DNA from: Hyphomonadaceae bacterium
Lineage (GTDB): Bacteria > Pseudomonadota > Alphaproteobacteria > Caulobacterales > Hyphomonadaceae
Assembly: GCA_030696545.1 (NCBI GenBank)
Contig: JAUYSA010000475.1
Location: 1 to 17,705, forward strand
Length of the DNA: 17,705 bases
Direction of reading: 5' to 3'
Part shown: positions 1 through 7,512 of the stretch, piece after piece
Numbering within the stretch: the stretch's first letter is position 1
How the letters are laid out: every line of letters starts with the position of its first letter
Notes under the pieces: model-generated
What the model saw: only the letters and a program-made list of their open reading frames with translations
Told to the model about the DNA's origin: nothing
Databases searched by the model: none
Program-made: the position numbers and the translations under genes

Positions 1-756
1 AAGCGTCTGCGCCCGTTCATCACGATCGAAGTGGGCCGCATGTTCGGCGCGCAGGAGAAGTCGCTGCTGCGTGGCGCGGCGGCCGTGGAATGTATGCACG
101 CCTATTCGCTGATCCATGACGATCTGCCTTGCATGGATGACGACGATTACCGGCGCGGGCAGCCGACAGTCCATAAAGCATTCGATGAAGCGACTGCCTT
201 GCTGGCGGGCGATGCGCTGCAGGCGCTGGCTTTCGAGATCATGGTGTCGCCCGAGACGCATCGTGATGCGCTGATGCGGTGCAAGCTGGTGGAGCGGCTG
301 GCGCTGGCGTCTGGCGCGCGGGGCATGGTCGGCGGACAGATGATCGACATGTATCCGGCGCTCGACGATGAAGAGCCGCTGCAGGTCATGACGCGGATGC
401 AGCGGCTGAAGACCGGGGCGCTGATCACGCTGGCCGGCGAGGTCGGGGCGCTGCTGGGCGGGGCGCTGGACAGCGAGCGGCACGCGATTTCGGGCTATAC
501 CAACGATCTGGGGCTGGCGTTCCAGATCGTGGACGACCTGCTGGACGTTGAGGGTGACCCGGGAATCCTGGGCAAGGCGACGGCCAAGGACGTCGCGGCG
601 GGCAAGAAAAACTTCGTCTCTCTCCTCGGGGTTGAGGGGGCGCAGGATCGGGTGCATTATCTCGCCGCACAGGCGAAGCAGCACCTGGCGTCTTTTGGGT
701 CGCGCGCTTCTTCTTTATTGCATACGGTCGACTTTGTGCTCAATCGCCGCCACTAA
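1..756 (+). CDS. ispA: Farnesyl diphosphate synthase (polyprenyl synthetase), 5'-truncated
   Basis: The gene enters from the left edge in frame 1; the first visible residues, KRLRPF, belong to the conserved N-terminal substrate-binding motif of the family (usually GKRLRP), so about 40 N-terminal residues are missing. The first aspartate-rich motif is DDLPCMD (from about nt 118), the bacterial DDx4D form, followed by the family RRG. The second is DDLLD (nt 532-546) in the context FQIVDDLLDVEGD. The C-terminus ends in FVLNRRH, as is usual for bacterial FPP synthases. Members condense isopentenyl and dimethylallyl diphosphates to geranyl and then farnesyl diphosphate in the cytoplasm, with the aspartates holding Mg-diphosphate. 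The dxs start lies 30 bp downstream, so the two are probably one operon. The DDx4D spacing and the visible length favour FPP synthase over longer-chain octaprenyl synthases, although product length cannot be proven by eye. Confidence 0.95.
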   Translation, partial: KRLRPFITIEVGRMFGAQEKSLLRGAAAVECMHAYSLIHDDLPCMDDDDYRRGQPTVHKAFDEATALLAGDALQALAFEIMVSPETHRDALMRCKLVERLALASGARGMVGGQMIDMYPALDDEEPLQVMTRMQRLKTGALITLAGEVGALLGGALDSERHAISGYTNDLGLAFQIVDDLLDVEGDPGILGKATAKDVAAGKKNFVSLLGVEGAQDRVHYLAAQAKQHLASFGSRASSLLHTVDFVLNRRH

Positions 757-786
757 TTGACCCGTATTGGGGACGAAATCACGGCC

Positions 787-2700
787 ATGACGACCAGAAC
801 GCCTATGCTGGACGAAGTTCGGACTCCGGCTGATCTAAAGGGCCGGTCAAAAGCGGACCTTCGCCAGATCGCTGACGAGCTGCGAGCCGAAATCGTCAGC
901 GCGGTTTCCGTAACGGGCGGTCATCTTGGCTCTGCCCTTGGCGTGGTCGAACTGACCGTCGCCCTGCATACGGTGTTCGATACCCCGAAGGACAAGATCG
1001 TCTGGGACGTTGGCCACCAGGCTTATCCGCACAAGATCCTGACCGGGCGGCGCGACCGTATCCGCACGCTGCGCCAGGGCGGCGGGCTTTCCGGTTTCAC
1101 CAAGCGTGATGAGAGCGTTTACGACCCGTTCGGCGCCGCGCATGCGGGCACGTCGGTTTCGGCTGCGAGCGGATTTGCGGTCTCGCGCGACCTGCAGGGT
1201 GAAAAGAACTGCGTGATCGCAGTGGTCGGCGACGGCGCGATGAGCGCCGGCATGATCTACGAAGCGATGAACAATGTGGGCGGCATGCACACGCGCATGA
1301 TCATCATCCTGAACGACAATGACATGTCGATCGCGCCGCCAGTTGGCGCGATGAGCCATTACCTGTCGCGCACCGTGTCGTCGAAGGGCTATCGCAAGGT
1401 GCGCAGCCTGGCGAAGCGCTTTGTGCGAAAGTTAGGGCTTGAAGGTCTGACCAAGCGGGCCGAGCATTCGGTGCGCAACTTCACGATGGGCGGCGACCTG
1501 TTCGATGCGCTGGGCTGCTATTATGTCGGCCCGATCGACGGGCATGACATCAGCGCGCTGGTCGACGTGCTTGAGAACGCGCGCGACATGGAGAACGGCC
1601 CGGTGCTGGTCCATGTCGTGACGCAGAAGGGCAAGGGTTATGCGCCGGCCGAAAGTGCGGCGGACAAGTATCACGGTGTGTCGAAGTTCAACGTGATCAC
1701 CGGCGAGCAGGCGACGGCGAAAGCCGGGCCGCCATCCTATACCAAAGTGTTCGCGCAGGAGATGGTGCGCGTCGCTGAGAAGGACCAGAAGGTGGTGGCG
1801 GTCACGGCGGCGATGCCGTCGGGTACCGGCCTCGATGCGTTCGCGACGAAGTTTCCAGATCGCTGTTTCGATGTCGGTATTGCCGAGCAGCACGCGGTGA
1901 CGTTCGCGGCGGGCATGGCGGCGGATGGCATGAAGCCGTTCGCGGCGATCTATTCGACCTTCCTGCAGCGTGGCTATGACAGCGTTGTGCACGATGTGGC
2001 GATCCAGAAATTGCCGGTGCGCTTCGCGCTCGATCGCGCGGGTCTGGTTGGCGCTGATGGCGCGACCCATGCGGGATCGTTCGATATCGGCTTCCTCGGC
2101 GCGCTGCCGGGCTTTGTGCTGATGGCTGCTGCGGACGAGACGGAGCTGCAGCGCATGGTGGCGACGGCGCATGCGATTGATGATCGCCCCTCGGCATTCC
2201 GTTATCCGCGCGGAGAGGGGGTGGGCCTGCCGCTGCTGGACGATCCGCAGCCGCTGGAGATCGGCAAGGGCCGTATCGTGAAGCAGGGCACGGCGATCGC
2301 GATTCTCTCCTACGGTACGCGGCTGGCGGAATGCCTGGTCGCGGCTGACATGCTGGAGAAGCAGGGGCTTTCGACCACGGTGGCCGATGCACGCTTTGCG
2401 AAGCCGCTGGATGAAGCGTTGCTGGCGCAGCTGGCCAAGAACCATGAAGTGCTGATCACGATTGAAGAGGGTTCGGTCGGCGGCTTTGGCGCGTTCGTGC
2501 TGCATTCGCTGGCAGGGCGTGGGCTTCTCGACGCTGGCCTGCGCATCCGCACGCTGACTTTGCCGGACATCTTCCAGGACCACGATACGCCAGAGAAGAT
2601 GTACGAGCTGGCCGGCCTTGACGCACGTTCGATCGCGGCGAGCGCGATCAAGGCGCTGGGCCGTGGCGACGAGCGGGCGCTGAAGCTGATCGTCGGCTGA
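787..2700 (+). CDS. dxs: 1-deoxy-D-xylulose-5-phosphate synthase
   Basis: This is the first enzyme of the MEP isoprenoid pathway. It condenses pyruvate and glyceraldehyde-3-phosphate using thiamine diphosphate, in the cytosol. The protein is 637 residues from the ATG at 787, a normal length. Visible hallmarks are GGHLGS (catalytic-type His near residue 46), the ThDP motif beginning GDGAMSAG and ending in NN (about 148-163), the glutamate in GIAEQHA (about 367) that activates the cofactor, and the DRAG signature (about 416-419). The frame is open from a TTG at 757, just after the ispA stop, but I chose ATG 787: a GGGGA stretch lies about 12 nt upstream and the extra ten residues look non-conserved. 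An ATG at 805 is also possible. It is co-oriented with ispA and 30 bp behind it, so shared transcription is likely. Confidence 0.97.
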   Translation: MTTRTPMLDEVRTPADLKGRSKADLRQIADELRAEIVSAVSVTGGHLGSALGVVELTVALHTVFDTPKDKIVWDVGHQAYPHKILTGRRDRIRTLRQGGGLSGFTKRDESVYDPFGAAHAGTSVSAASGFAVSRDLQGEKNCVIAVVGDGAMSAGMIYEAMNNVGGMHTRMIIILNDNDMSIAPPVGAMSHYLSRTVSSKGYRKVRSLAKRFVRKLGLEGLTKRAEHSVRNFTMGGDLFDALGCYYVGPIDGHDISALVDVLENARDMENGPVLVHVVTQKGKGYAPAESAADKYHGVSKFNVITGEQATAKAGPPSYTKVFAQEMVRVAEKDQKVVAVTAAMPSGTGLDAFATKFPDRCFDVGIAEQHAVTFAAGMAADGMKPFAAIYSTFLQRGYDSVVHDVAIQKLPVRFALDRAGLVGADGATHAGSFDIGFLGALPGFVLMAAADETELQRMVATAHAIDDRPSAFRYPRGEGVGLPLLDDPQPLEIGKGRIVKQGTAIAILSYGTRLAECLVAADMLEKQGLSTTVADARFAKPLDEALLAQLAKNHEVLITIEEGSVGGFGAFVLHSLAGRGLLDAGLRIRTLTLPDIFQDHDTPEKMYELAGLDARSIAASAIKALGRGDERALKLIVG

Positions 2701-2789
2701 CCTTTACGCTGCGTTGGAATGCGTGAGAGCGCGCCGGTTTGCATCGGTGCGTGCGTCATGCACTATCTCCGGGTCGGGGAGATGCGGCC

Positions 2790-4556
2790 GTGGCCGGGAT
2801 ATTCGTCAGTTACAGGCGCGATGACGCCGCCCATGTGACGGGGCGCATTGCGGATGCGTTGGCCGCGCGCGTTGGGCGCGAGAATGTGTTTGTCGATGTC
2901 GACAGCGTGGCGCCGGGCGAGGACTTCGTTCGGAAGATCGACACGACGATCCGGGGCGCCGACATTTTTCTCGCGGTCATCGGGGCCAACTGGCTGAGCG
3001 CGGCGACGGCGCAGGGGCAGAGGCGGATCGACCTGCCGGGCGATTTCATCCGGCTTGAAGTCGGCATAGCGCTGGCGGCTGGCGTGCGGGTCATCCCGGT
3101 GCTGGTCGATGGCGCATCGATGCCGCGCGCGGAGGACCTGCCGGAGGATATCCGGCAGCTGGTGCGTCACAATGCGGTTTTCATCAATCACACGACCTTC
3201 GGGCGGGATGTGCGTGAGCTGATCGACCAGTTGAACTTGCCCGGTTCGTCGAGCCGCCGGAAGGGGATAAATCCGCTGGCCATGCCGGTGGGGGCGGGGG
3301 TAGTCGTGCTGGCGATGCTGGCTTTTGCTACCTGGCCGAAAGGCGCTTCGACGCCGGTGGGGCTTTCGTCGTCAGTCTCTCTTGCGGAGCAGAAGCCGAT
3401 CGGAGCGCGTTGGATCACGCAGACGGAGTTCAAGGCCGAGCGTAGCGCTGACCGCCGCCTCTCCATTCGTGCGGACCTGCCATATCGCGAGCGGGTGCGC
3501 GACGAGAAGCGGATCGATGGGCTGGAGTTTCTCGGCAGTTCGCCCCTGTCGTCTCCCATGCCGGTGCTGACTGTGCAGGTGACGAACAGCGGCGCTGTGC
3601 CCGTCATCATAAGCGAGATCCAGTTCGAGGTGATCGAGGCTGAGCCTGACATGACGCCGTTGCCCGTGCTGCGTGAGAACCAGGTGGACTACCAACAGGT
3701 GCTGATGATGAATGAGGGCTGGGGCGATCTGGATGCTCCGCGCCTGACGATCAGCGCATGGGGCTTGCCCGAGAGTGACTTTGATCGTGCCCGCAAGGTC
3801 TGGCGGGGCGATATCTCGGTCTCCGAGCCGTGCGCTGCGCCATCACGGCGGATCGAGGTTGCACCCATCAGCATTGAAGCAACATTCGCGATGGATACGG
3901 CAGTGTTCAATCTGGAAAATCAGATACCTGCCAGCTTTGACGGCGCCAAATTCGTGTGCGCGATCGGGCAGCTAAGCTACGCCCACAACGGCAAGACAGA
4001 AACGCTCGCGATGCAGACGCGCGTTTCAAACAAGCGTCCTGACGCGGTGGTGGCCGCGCCGATGATCGAGACTTACGACCTCTATCTCGATCCGGATCGT
4101 GAAGGCTATGTGGCGATCGTACCGTTCATGGCCGAGATCCCAGCAGGCGAGACGTGGACGCTTCCTGTTCGCATCTACACGGACAAATCATCGGACTTCC
4201 AGCTTCGCCAATCGGTTCGTACCGTGGCGGGGGAAATTGTCCCCGGCGAAGATCTGAACCTGCAGATTTTCGTGACGCGCAATTCGGCTGTGGGGTGGAT
4301 GCCTGAAAGGCTGCGGCTCATGGTTGTGCCGCAGTCAGCCGTGGCGGCGGTGGACAAGGATGGCGTCGTAGAGAGTGTGGTCCTCGATCCGCTTGGCGAA
4401 AGGGCGGTGCAGGTTTTTCTCAACCGCGATCCTGATCCTGCGGCGTGCGAGAAGCTTCTCAAGGAAACAGCTCCCGGCATTCTTGCGAAAGTAGGCATGC
4501 CGCCGACCGCGATCGAGGTTTCCGGGCCGGCGGGCGCGGCTTGTGCGCCGGGTTAG
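2790..4556 (+). CDS. Membrane-anchored TIR-domain protein with large unrecognised C-terminal region
   Basis: The frame is open from a TTG at 2739, but the GTG at 2790 has a strong GGGGAGA site (2776-2782) seven bases upstream and starts directly at the domain edge (VAGIFVSYRRDD), giving 588 residues. Residues 2-150 form a bacterial TIR domain of the TIR_2 type: FVSYRRDD, then VFVDVD..APGEDF, ADIFLAVIGANWL, DFIRLEVGIAL and VRVIPVLVDG. The glutamate of RLEVGIAL (about residue 90) sits where NAD-hydrolysing TIR domains carry their catalytic Glu. One hydrophobic segment follows (about 161-181). The remaining 400 or so residues match no family I recognise and look like beta-rich modules, presumably on the far side of the inner membrane. 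NAD cleavage and a signalling or defence role are inferences from the family. No other defence gene is nearby. The stop codon interlocks with that of the opposite gene. Confidence 0.85.
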   Translation: MAGIFVSYRRDDAAHVTGRIADALAARVGRENVFVDVDSVAPGEDFVRKIDTTIRGADIFLAVIGANWLSAATAQGQRRIDLPGDFIRLEVGIALAAGVRVIPVLVDGASMPRAEDLPEDIRQLVRHNAVFINHTTFGRDVRELIDQLNLPGSSSRRKGINPLAMPVGAGVVVLAMLAFATWPKGASTPVGLSSSVSLAEQKPIGARWITQTEFKAERSADRRLSIRADLPYRERVRDEKRIDGLEFLGSSPLSSPMPVLTVQVTNSGAVPVIISEIQFEVIEAEPDMTPLPVLRENQVDYQQVLMMNEGWGDLDAPRLTISAWGLPESDFDRARKVWRGDISVSEPCAAPSRRIEVAPISIEATFAMDTAVFNLENQIPASFDGAKFVCAIGQLSYAHNGKTETLAMQTRVSNKRPDAVVAAPMIETYDLYLDPDREGYVAIVPFMAEIPAGETWTLPVRIYTDKSSDFQLRQSVRTVAGEIVPGEDLNLQIFVTRNSAVGWMPERLRLMVVPQSAVAAVDKDGVVESVVLDPLGERAVQVFLNRDPDPAACEKLLKETAPGILAKVGMPPTAIEVSGPAGAACAPG

Positions 4557-4924
4557 GCTGGCGGCGCCTGTTTGAGACGTTTCACCAACTCCTGCCGCAC
4601 CTTCCATGGCTTGAAGCCGGCATGCAGGCGTGAGAGCCAGTGCGAGTTCACAGCCATGTAAGGCTGGCCGAGATCTCGGGAAGACGGGAGGATCCTGCGG
4701 CCAAGTACATCGATAACGTGAGCGATTTCCTCGGGCGAGGAAAAGACCAGCGACCGGCCGCGATGTTCGATCACCCAGAGCGGATAGCCCTTGCCATGCA
4801 CCGGCTTCGGCCTCGGCGGATCGAACGCAGTTGCTGCATAGTAAGCCGCATCGACGCCCTTATGCACCCAAGGCGTGATGGTCGTTAAAACCGGCTCCGG
4901 GTGATGTTCGACGCGGATCTGCAT
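4553..4924 (-). CDS. Small hypothetical protein (123 aa)
   Basis: I do not recognise the family. The protein is short, soluble and rich in aromatic and basic residues, with no signal peptide or membrane segment. It starts MQIRVEHHPEPVLT; notable segments are WVHKGVDAAYYAATAFDPP, GYPLWVIEHRGRSLVFSSPEE and SRDLGQPYMAVNSHWLSRLH, which have the look of a compact conserved fold rather than a chance frame. It is convergent with the TIR gene and shares four bases with it (TTAG: TAA here, TAG on the other strand). It reads towards the TIR gene and is 72 bp downstream of the AI-2E gene on the same strand, so it could be co-transcribed with that gene. The start ATG at 4924 is the only good one. Confidence 0.72.
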   Translation of the reverse strand: MQIRVEHHPEPVLTTITPWVHKGVDAAYYAATAFDPPRPKPVHGKGYPLWVIEHRGRSLVFSSPEEIAHVIDVLGRRILPSSRDLGQPYMAVNSHWLSRLHAGFKPWKVRQELVKRLKQAPPA

Positions 4925-4996
4925 GGAAGCGTGATCACAATGCCGATGCTTTCCGTCAAGCGGGACGAACGTGGATAGCCCTAACGGCGCGAGACC

Positions 4997-6247
4997 TCAG
5001 GCGAGGCCCTGAGGGGCAATCACAAGCGGCGGCGGGGCAGGCTGCGGTGTGGGTTCGCTCGCGGCGACTGGCCTGGGCGTAAGCGGAATGTCCTCATTGT
5101 CGATGCGCGCCACGCGGATAATCGGCGAGCCGATCAGCGCGCCGACAACTCGCAGGGCTGGTGTGTGGTCGCAGATCACCTTGAACATGATCAGCAGCGG
5201 CAGGGCGATGACGCCGCCGATCGGTCCCCACAGCCATATCCAGAAGCTGACGACGAGGATGATGGCGAGCGGATTGAGCGTCATGCGCCGGCCGACAATC
5301 GTGGGCGTGATCAGGTTTGCTTCCAGGAACGAAATGCCCATGAACGCGAGAACAGGGAAGGCGGCTTCGACCAGCGTGTCGAAAGTCGCAAGCCCGGCAA
5401 GGCCGAGCAGCCCCATCATGATCGCTGGACCGAGGAACGGCACAAAATTGAACAAGGTTGCCAGTCCGCCCCACATCAGCGGCTCAGGCAGGCCAAGCTG
5501 CCAGCAGGCGATGCCTGTACCGACGCCGACCACGATGTTTATGGCGGAAAAAGTGACGATGTAGCCGGAGACGCGCTTCTCGACATCGCGGAAGACACGC
5601 GCCGCGCGGACGCGATCTCGCAGCGTCGTTTGGAAGGCAATTAATTTGAGCCGGAATTCCCCCCGCGTAATCAGCAGGAAGTAACACAGAATGAAGATGA
5701 AGCCAGTCTGGACCACGGCGGTCTGCACAGACGCGAGCACGGATTGCGCAAGGCCAGGCTGCTGCAAGACAACGGTTCGCGATGCAGGCGCGCTGCCCTC
5801 TGGCACGATCTGAAGATCCTGCACCTCTTTTGATATATCGGTGAGGGGCTTGAGTGGCTCCTGAAGTTTACGGAGCTGTCTTTCCGCGCGCTGGATCGTC
5901 TGCGGAGCATTCTCCATCCAGTTCGCAGCTGGTTGGGCGATCAGCGAGAACGCCAGGTAGGCGATGCCGCCGGCAATGATCAGCGCCATCAACGCTGCGA
6001 CGGGGCGGGGAATCCGGAACCATTCGATGCGGCTGCAGAGCGGCGCGAGGATCACGCTAAATACGAGCGCCACCGCAATCGGAAGCAGGAAAGCCTGCCC
6101 GGCCCACAGGGCAACACAGATGGCGAGAGCCGCCATGATGCTGAGGCAGATGGCCGTTACGAGTTGTGGATGTTGTTCCACAATCAGAAACGGCTCCCGC
6201 ACGGGGATCGACTCAAATCCTGAAGCGCGCCGTTTGCGTCTTGCCAT
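4997..6247 (-). CDS. AI-2E (PerM/UPF0118) family membrane transporter
   Basis: The product is a 416-residue polytopic inner-membrane protein. It has two N-terminal hydrophobic hairpins (starting near LVTAICLSIMAALAIC and PVAALMALIIAGGIAYL), a soluble loop of about 70-80 residues with coiled-coil character (QTIQRAERQLRKLQEPLKPL), then a block of C-terminal helices with the family signatures GLATLFNFVPFLGP and EANLITPTIVGRRMTLNPL. This is the topology of PerM/TqsA/YhhT proteins. The family name comes from autoinducer-2 export by TqsA; other members move ions or are uncharacterised, so the substrate is unknown here. The frame is open to an ATG at 6340, but I prefer ATG 6247: MARRKRRA follows it, AAGG lies about 10 bases upstream, and an excellent EcfG-type promoter (6276-6303) would otherwise fall inside the coding region. 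Regulation by the general stress sigma factor is therefore likely. Confidence 0.92.
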   Translation of the reverse strand: MARRKRRASGFESIPVREPFLIVEQHPQLVTAICLSIMAALAICVALWAGQAFLLPIAVALVFSVILAPLCSRIEWFRIPRPVAALMALIIAGGIAYLAFSLIAQPAANWMENAPQTIQRAERQLRKLQEPLKPLTDISKEVQDLQIVPEGSAPASRTVVLQQPGLAQSVLASVQTAVVQTGFIFILCYFLLITRGEFRLKLIAFQTTLRDRVRAARVFRDVEKRVSGYIVTFSAINIVVGVGTGIACWQLGLPEPLMWGGLATLFNFVPFLGPAIMMGLLGLAGLATFDTLVEAAFPVLAFMGISFLEANLITPTIVGRRMTLNPLAIILVVSFWIWLWGPIGGVIALPLLIMFKVICDHTPALRVVGALIGSPIIRVARIDNEDIPLTPRPVAASEPTPQPAPPPLVIAPQGLA

Positions 6248-6275
6248 GTGTTGATCGCCTTTGGGTCCGAGACAC

Positions 6276-6303
6276 GAAACGCGCGAGGGAACTCTCAGGT
6301 TCC
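6276..6303 (-). promoter_or_regulatory. EcfG-type (general stress response) promoter of the AI-2E family gene
   Basis: On the minus strand the sequence reads GGAACC, 16 bases, CGTTTC. This matches the EcfG/SigT/RpoE2 consensus described for alphaproteobacterial general stress promoters (GGAAC with CGTT 16-17 bases later). Transcription would begin a few bases past 6276, leaving a leader of about 20 nt before the ATG at 6247. The -35 half also lies in a small dyad, GGGAAC (6287-6292) and GTTCCC (6299-6304), which may be incidental. Confidence 0.6.
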
Positions 6304-6456
6304 CAAGCCTGCTCGCAGCCGGGATCACGTAGCGGCACATGGCAGCAAGATTTGTAAGCCGGCGCCGATCCTGCCGTGATGATACCTCGTACAGATGTTA
6401 TTCACACGCCATTCAGGTCAGAAGAATCATCCTGATGGTCCTGAAAAGGAAATGCC

Positions 6457-6879
6457 ATGCAAAACACTTTCAAAGCCATTCTGGCTGCTTGCGCATCGAC
6501 GGCATTCTTTACGGCCGCCTGTTCAAGCTCCCCCGCGCAGACTGCTGACGCCAAGCCTGATCCGCGTCAGGGCGAGCAGGTGAAGAACATCTGCTTCCAG
6601 TCGCAAATCCGCAGCTGGCGCGAGAACGACCGCAGCTCGATCATCGTCGAGAAGGGCATGAAGGACGAATACAAGCTCGAACTCGTCGGCGCCTGCCAGC
6701 CGGATAACGCACTGTTCTCGGTCGCGCTCGTGTCGCGCTTCGGTGGCGGCTCATGCCTTGGCCCGGGTGATCAGTTGCAGACTGACGCGCGCTATGATGG
6801 GCCGTGCTCTATCCACCGCATCTATAAATGGAACAAGGACGCTGTGACCGCATCTGCGGCCGCGCCGTCCGCTAGCTGA
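6457..6879 (+). CDS. DUF6491-like secreted protein or lipoprotein
   Basis: The protein is 140 residues, with ATG at 6457 preceded by AAAGGA at a 6-base spacing. The N-terminus is a signal peptide (MQNTFKAILAACASTAFF) ending at TAAC; Cys22 could be a lipid-modified cysteine, although Thr at -3 makes it a weak lipobox. The mature part has the pattern I associate with DUF6491: a CFxxxxIRSW segment near the start, a central LVGACQPDNALFSVAL and a late SCLGPGDQL, with several cysteines that may pair. It presumably resides in the periplasm or at the outer membrane. The biochemical function of this family is unknown to me. The C-terminal tail (TASAAAPSAS) is low-complexity. It is transcribed away from the AI-2E gene and closed by a strong intrinsic terminator, so it is probably monocistronic. 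Confidence 0.8.
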   Translation: MQNTFKAILAACASTAFFTAACSSSPAQTADAKPDPRQGEQVKNICFQSQIRSWRENDRSSIIVEKGMKDEYKLELVGACQPDNALFSVALVSRFGGGSCLGPGDQLQTDARYDGPCSIHRIYKWNKDAVTASAAAPSAS

Positions 6880-6912
6880 TCGTCACCAACTCTCCTCCGA
6901 CGTGACGAAAGG

Positions 6913-6946
6913 AGGCCCGGGAAGCTTGCGCTTCCCGGGCCTTTTT
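6913..6946 (+). terminator. Intrinsic terminator after the DUF6491-like gene
   Basis: A perfect 13-bp stem (6913-6925 with 6930-6942, core GGCCCGGGAAGC) closes a TTGC tetraloop and runs into TTTTT on the + strand. It begins 34 bases after the upstream stop codon. The opposite strand lacks a clean T-run, so it mainly serves the + strand gene. Confidence 0.9.
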
Positions 6947-6980
6947 CGGACCAGGCGGGCTGCACCTCCGCCCGGCCCTC

Positions 6981-7018
6981 CGGATTGCGATCTAAGTGGA
7001 CCCAAGGTTCGCAATCCG
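6981..7018. repeat. 10-bp inverted repeat between convergent genes
   Basis: CGGATTGCGA at 6981-6990 is the exact reverse complement of TCGCAATCCG at 7009-7018, with an 18-base loop; ATTTTCGG follows on the + strand. It lies between the terminator at 6913-6946 and the end of the minus-strand PRC-barrel gene. It could be a back-up terminator or an mRNA 3'-end stabiliser, but the loop is long and the T-run short. Confidence 0.55.
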
Positions 7019-7032
7019 ATTTTCGGACGGTG

Positions 7033-7398
7033 TTACGACCAGTAACGCGGTGCTTTGTAGTAATCGTACACGCTGTCGCGCAGGCCATCACCATCGCTGC
7101 GGGTGAGTTCGTCAATTTCCTGCGCAGGAGCGGCTTCAAGCTGTTCCTTGGTCAGGTTGACGACATAGCCGTCCTTGCCCTTCTGATAGTCCAGCGTGGA
7201 CCACGGCAGGGGATGATACTTCTCGTTCATGCCGAGAAAGCCGCCGAAGCCGACGACCGCGAACATGATGTTGTTGGACTGCTTGTCGAGAACGACATCC
7301 TCGACCTTGCCAATCTTCTCGCCCGCGCCGTTATAGACGCTGGTGCCGATCACCTTGGAAGCGCGAATGGCGCTGGTGTGTCCGGTTGATGTGCTCAT
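7033..7398 (-). CDS. PRC-barrel domain protein
   Basis: The protein is 121 residues, with ATG at 7398 preceded by AAGGAA at a good spacing. It matches the PRC-barrel pattern: IRASKVIGTSVYNGAGEKIGKV, then EDVVLDKQSNNIMFAVVGFGGFLGM and the second strand set YHPLPWSTLDY. This small beta-barrel is shared with the photosynthetic reaction-centre H subunit and RimM. Stand-alone bacterial versions of about this size are common in Alphaproteobacteria and are often stress-associated; they act as small soluble or membrane-peripheral adaptors with no known catalysis. There is no signal peptide. A degenerate EcfG-like promoter lies upstream (7434-7458), fitting the stress link. It is divergent from the PAP2 gene and convergent with the DUF6491-like gene. 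Confidence 0.92.
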   Translation of the reverse strand: MSTSTGHTSAIRASKVIGTSVYNGAGEKIGKVEDVVLDKQSNNIMFAVVGFGGFLGMNEKYHPLPWSTLDYQKGKDGYVVNLTKEQLEAAPAQEIDELTRSDGDGLRDSVYDYYKAPRYWS

Positions 7399-7433
7399 GG
7401 GAATTTCCTTTGCTCGGGGGTAAGCTCTCTACC

Positions 7434-7458
7434 AACGCAGGAAATCCGATACGGTTTC
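7434..7458 (-). promoter_or_regulatory. Possible EcfG-like promoter of the PRC-barrel gene
   Basis: The minus strand reads GAAACC, 15 bases, CGTTGG. This has one mismatch to the GGAACC half and a spacer one base shorter than the strong site at 6276-6303. Predicted leader length to the ATG at 7398 is about 30 nt. It is much weaker evidence than the upstream AI-2E site. Confidence 0.35.
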
Positions 7459-7477
7459 AGCAACTGAACCTGTGATG

Positions 7478-7502
7478 GGAAACATTTGACGGCTGCCACG
7501 TT
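7478..7502 (+). promoter_or_regulatory. Possible EcfG-like promoter of the PAP2 gene
   Basis: The + strand reads GGAAAC, 15 bases, CGTTTTT, with one mismatch in the -35 half. The implied start site is close to 7510, giving a leaderless or very short-leader transcript for the PAP2 gene. With the site on the opposite strand this would make a divergent stress-responsive pair, but the motif is short and could be chance. Confidence 0.3.
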
Positions 7503-7512
7503 TTTCTGATGG

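Noticed and set aside
1432..2583. Long minus-strand open frame (383 codons) opposite dxs
   Set aside because: It lies entirely antisense to a clear dxs gene; the predicted protein is Arg/His-rich low-quality sequence typical of shadow frames in GC-rich DNA.
2790..4924. Anti-phage defence island around the TIR gene
   Set aside because: No partner effector, nuclease, STAND ATPase, cyclase or mobile-element gene is nearby; flanks are housekeeping and envelope genes. A single TIR gene is not enough to call a system.
4995..5014. CCTCAG/CTGAGG stem at the end of the AI-2E gene as a terminator
   Set aside because: The stem is only six base pairs, overlaps the coding end and has no T-run on the minus strand.
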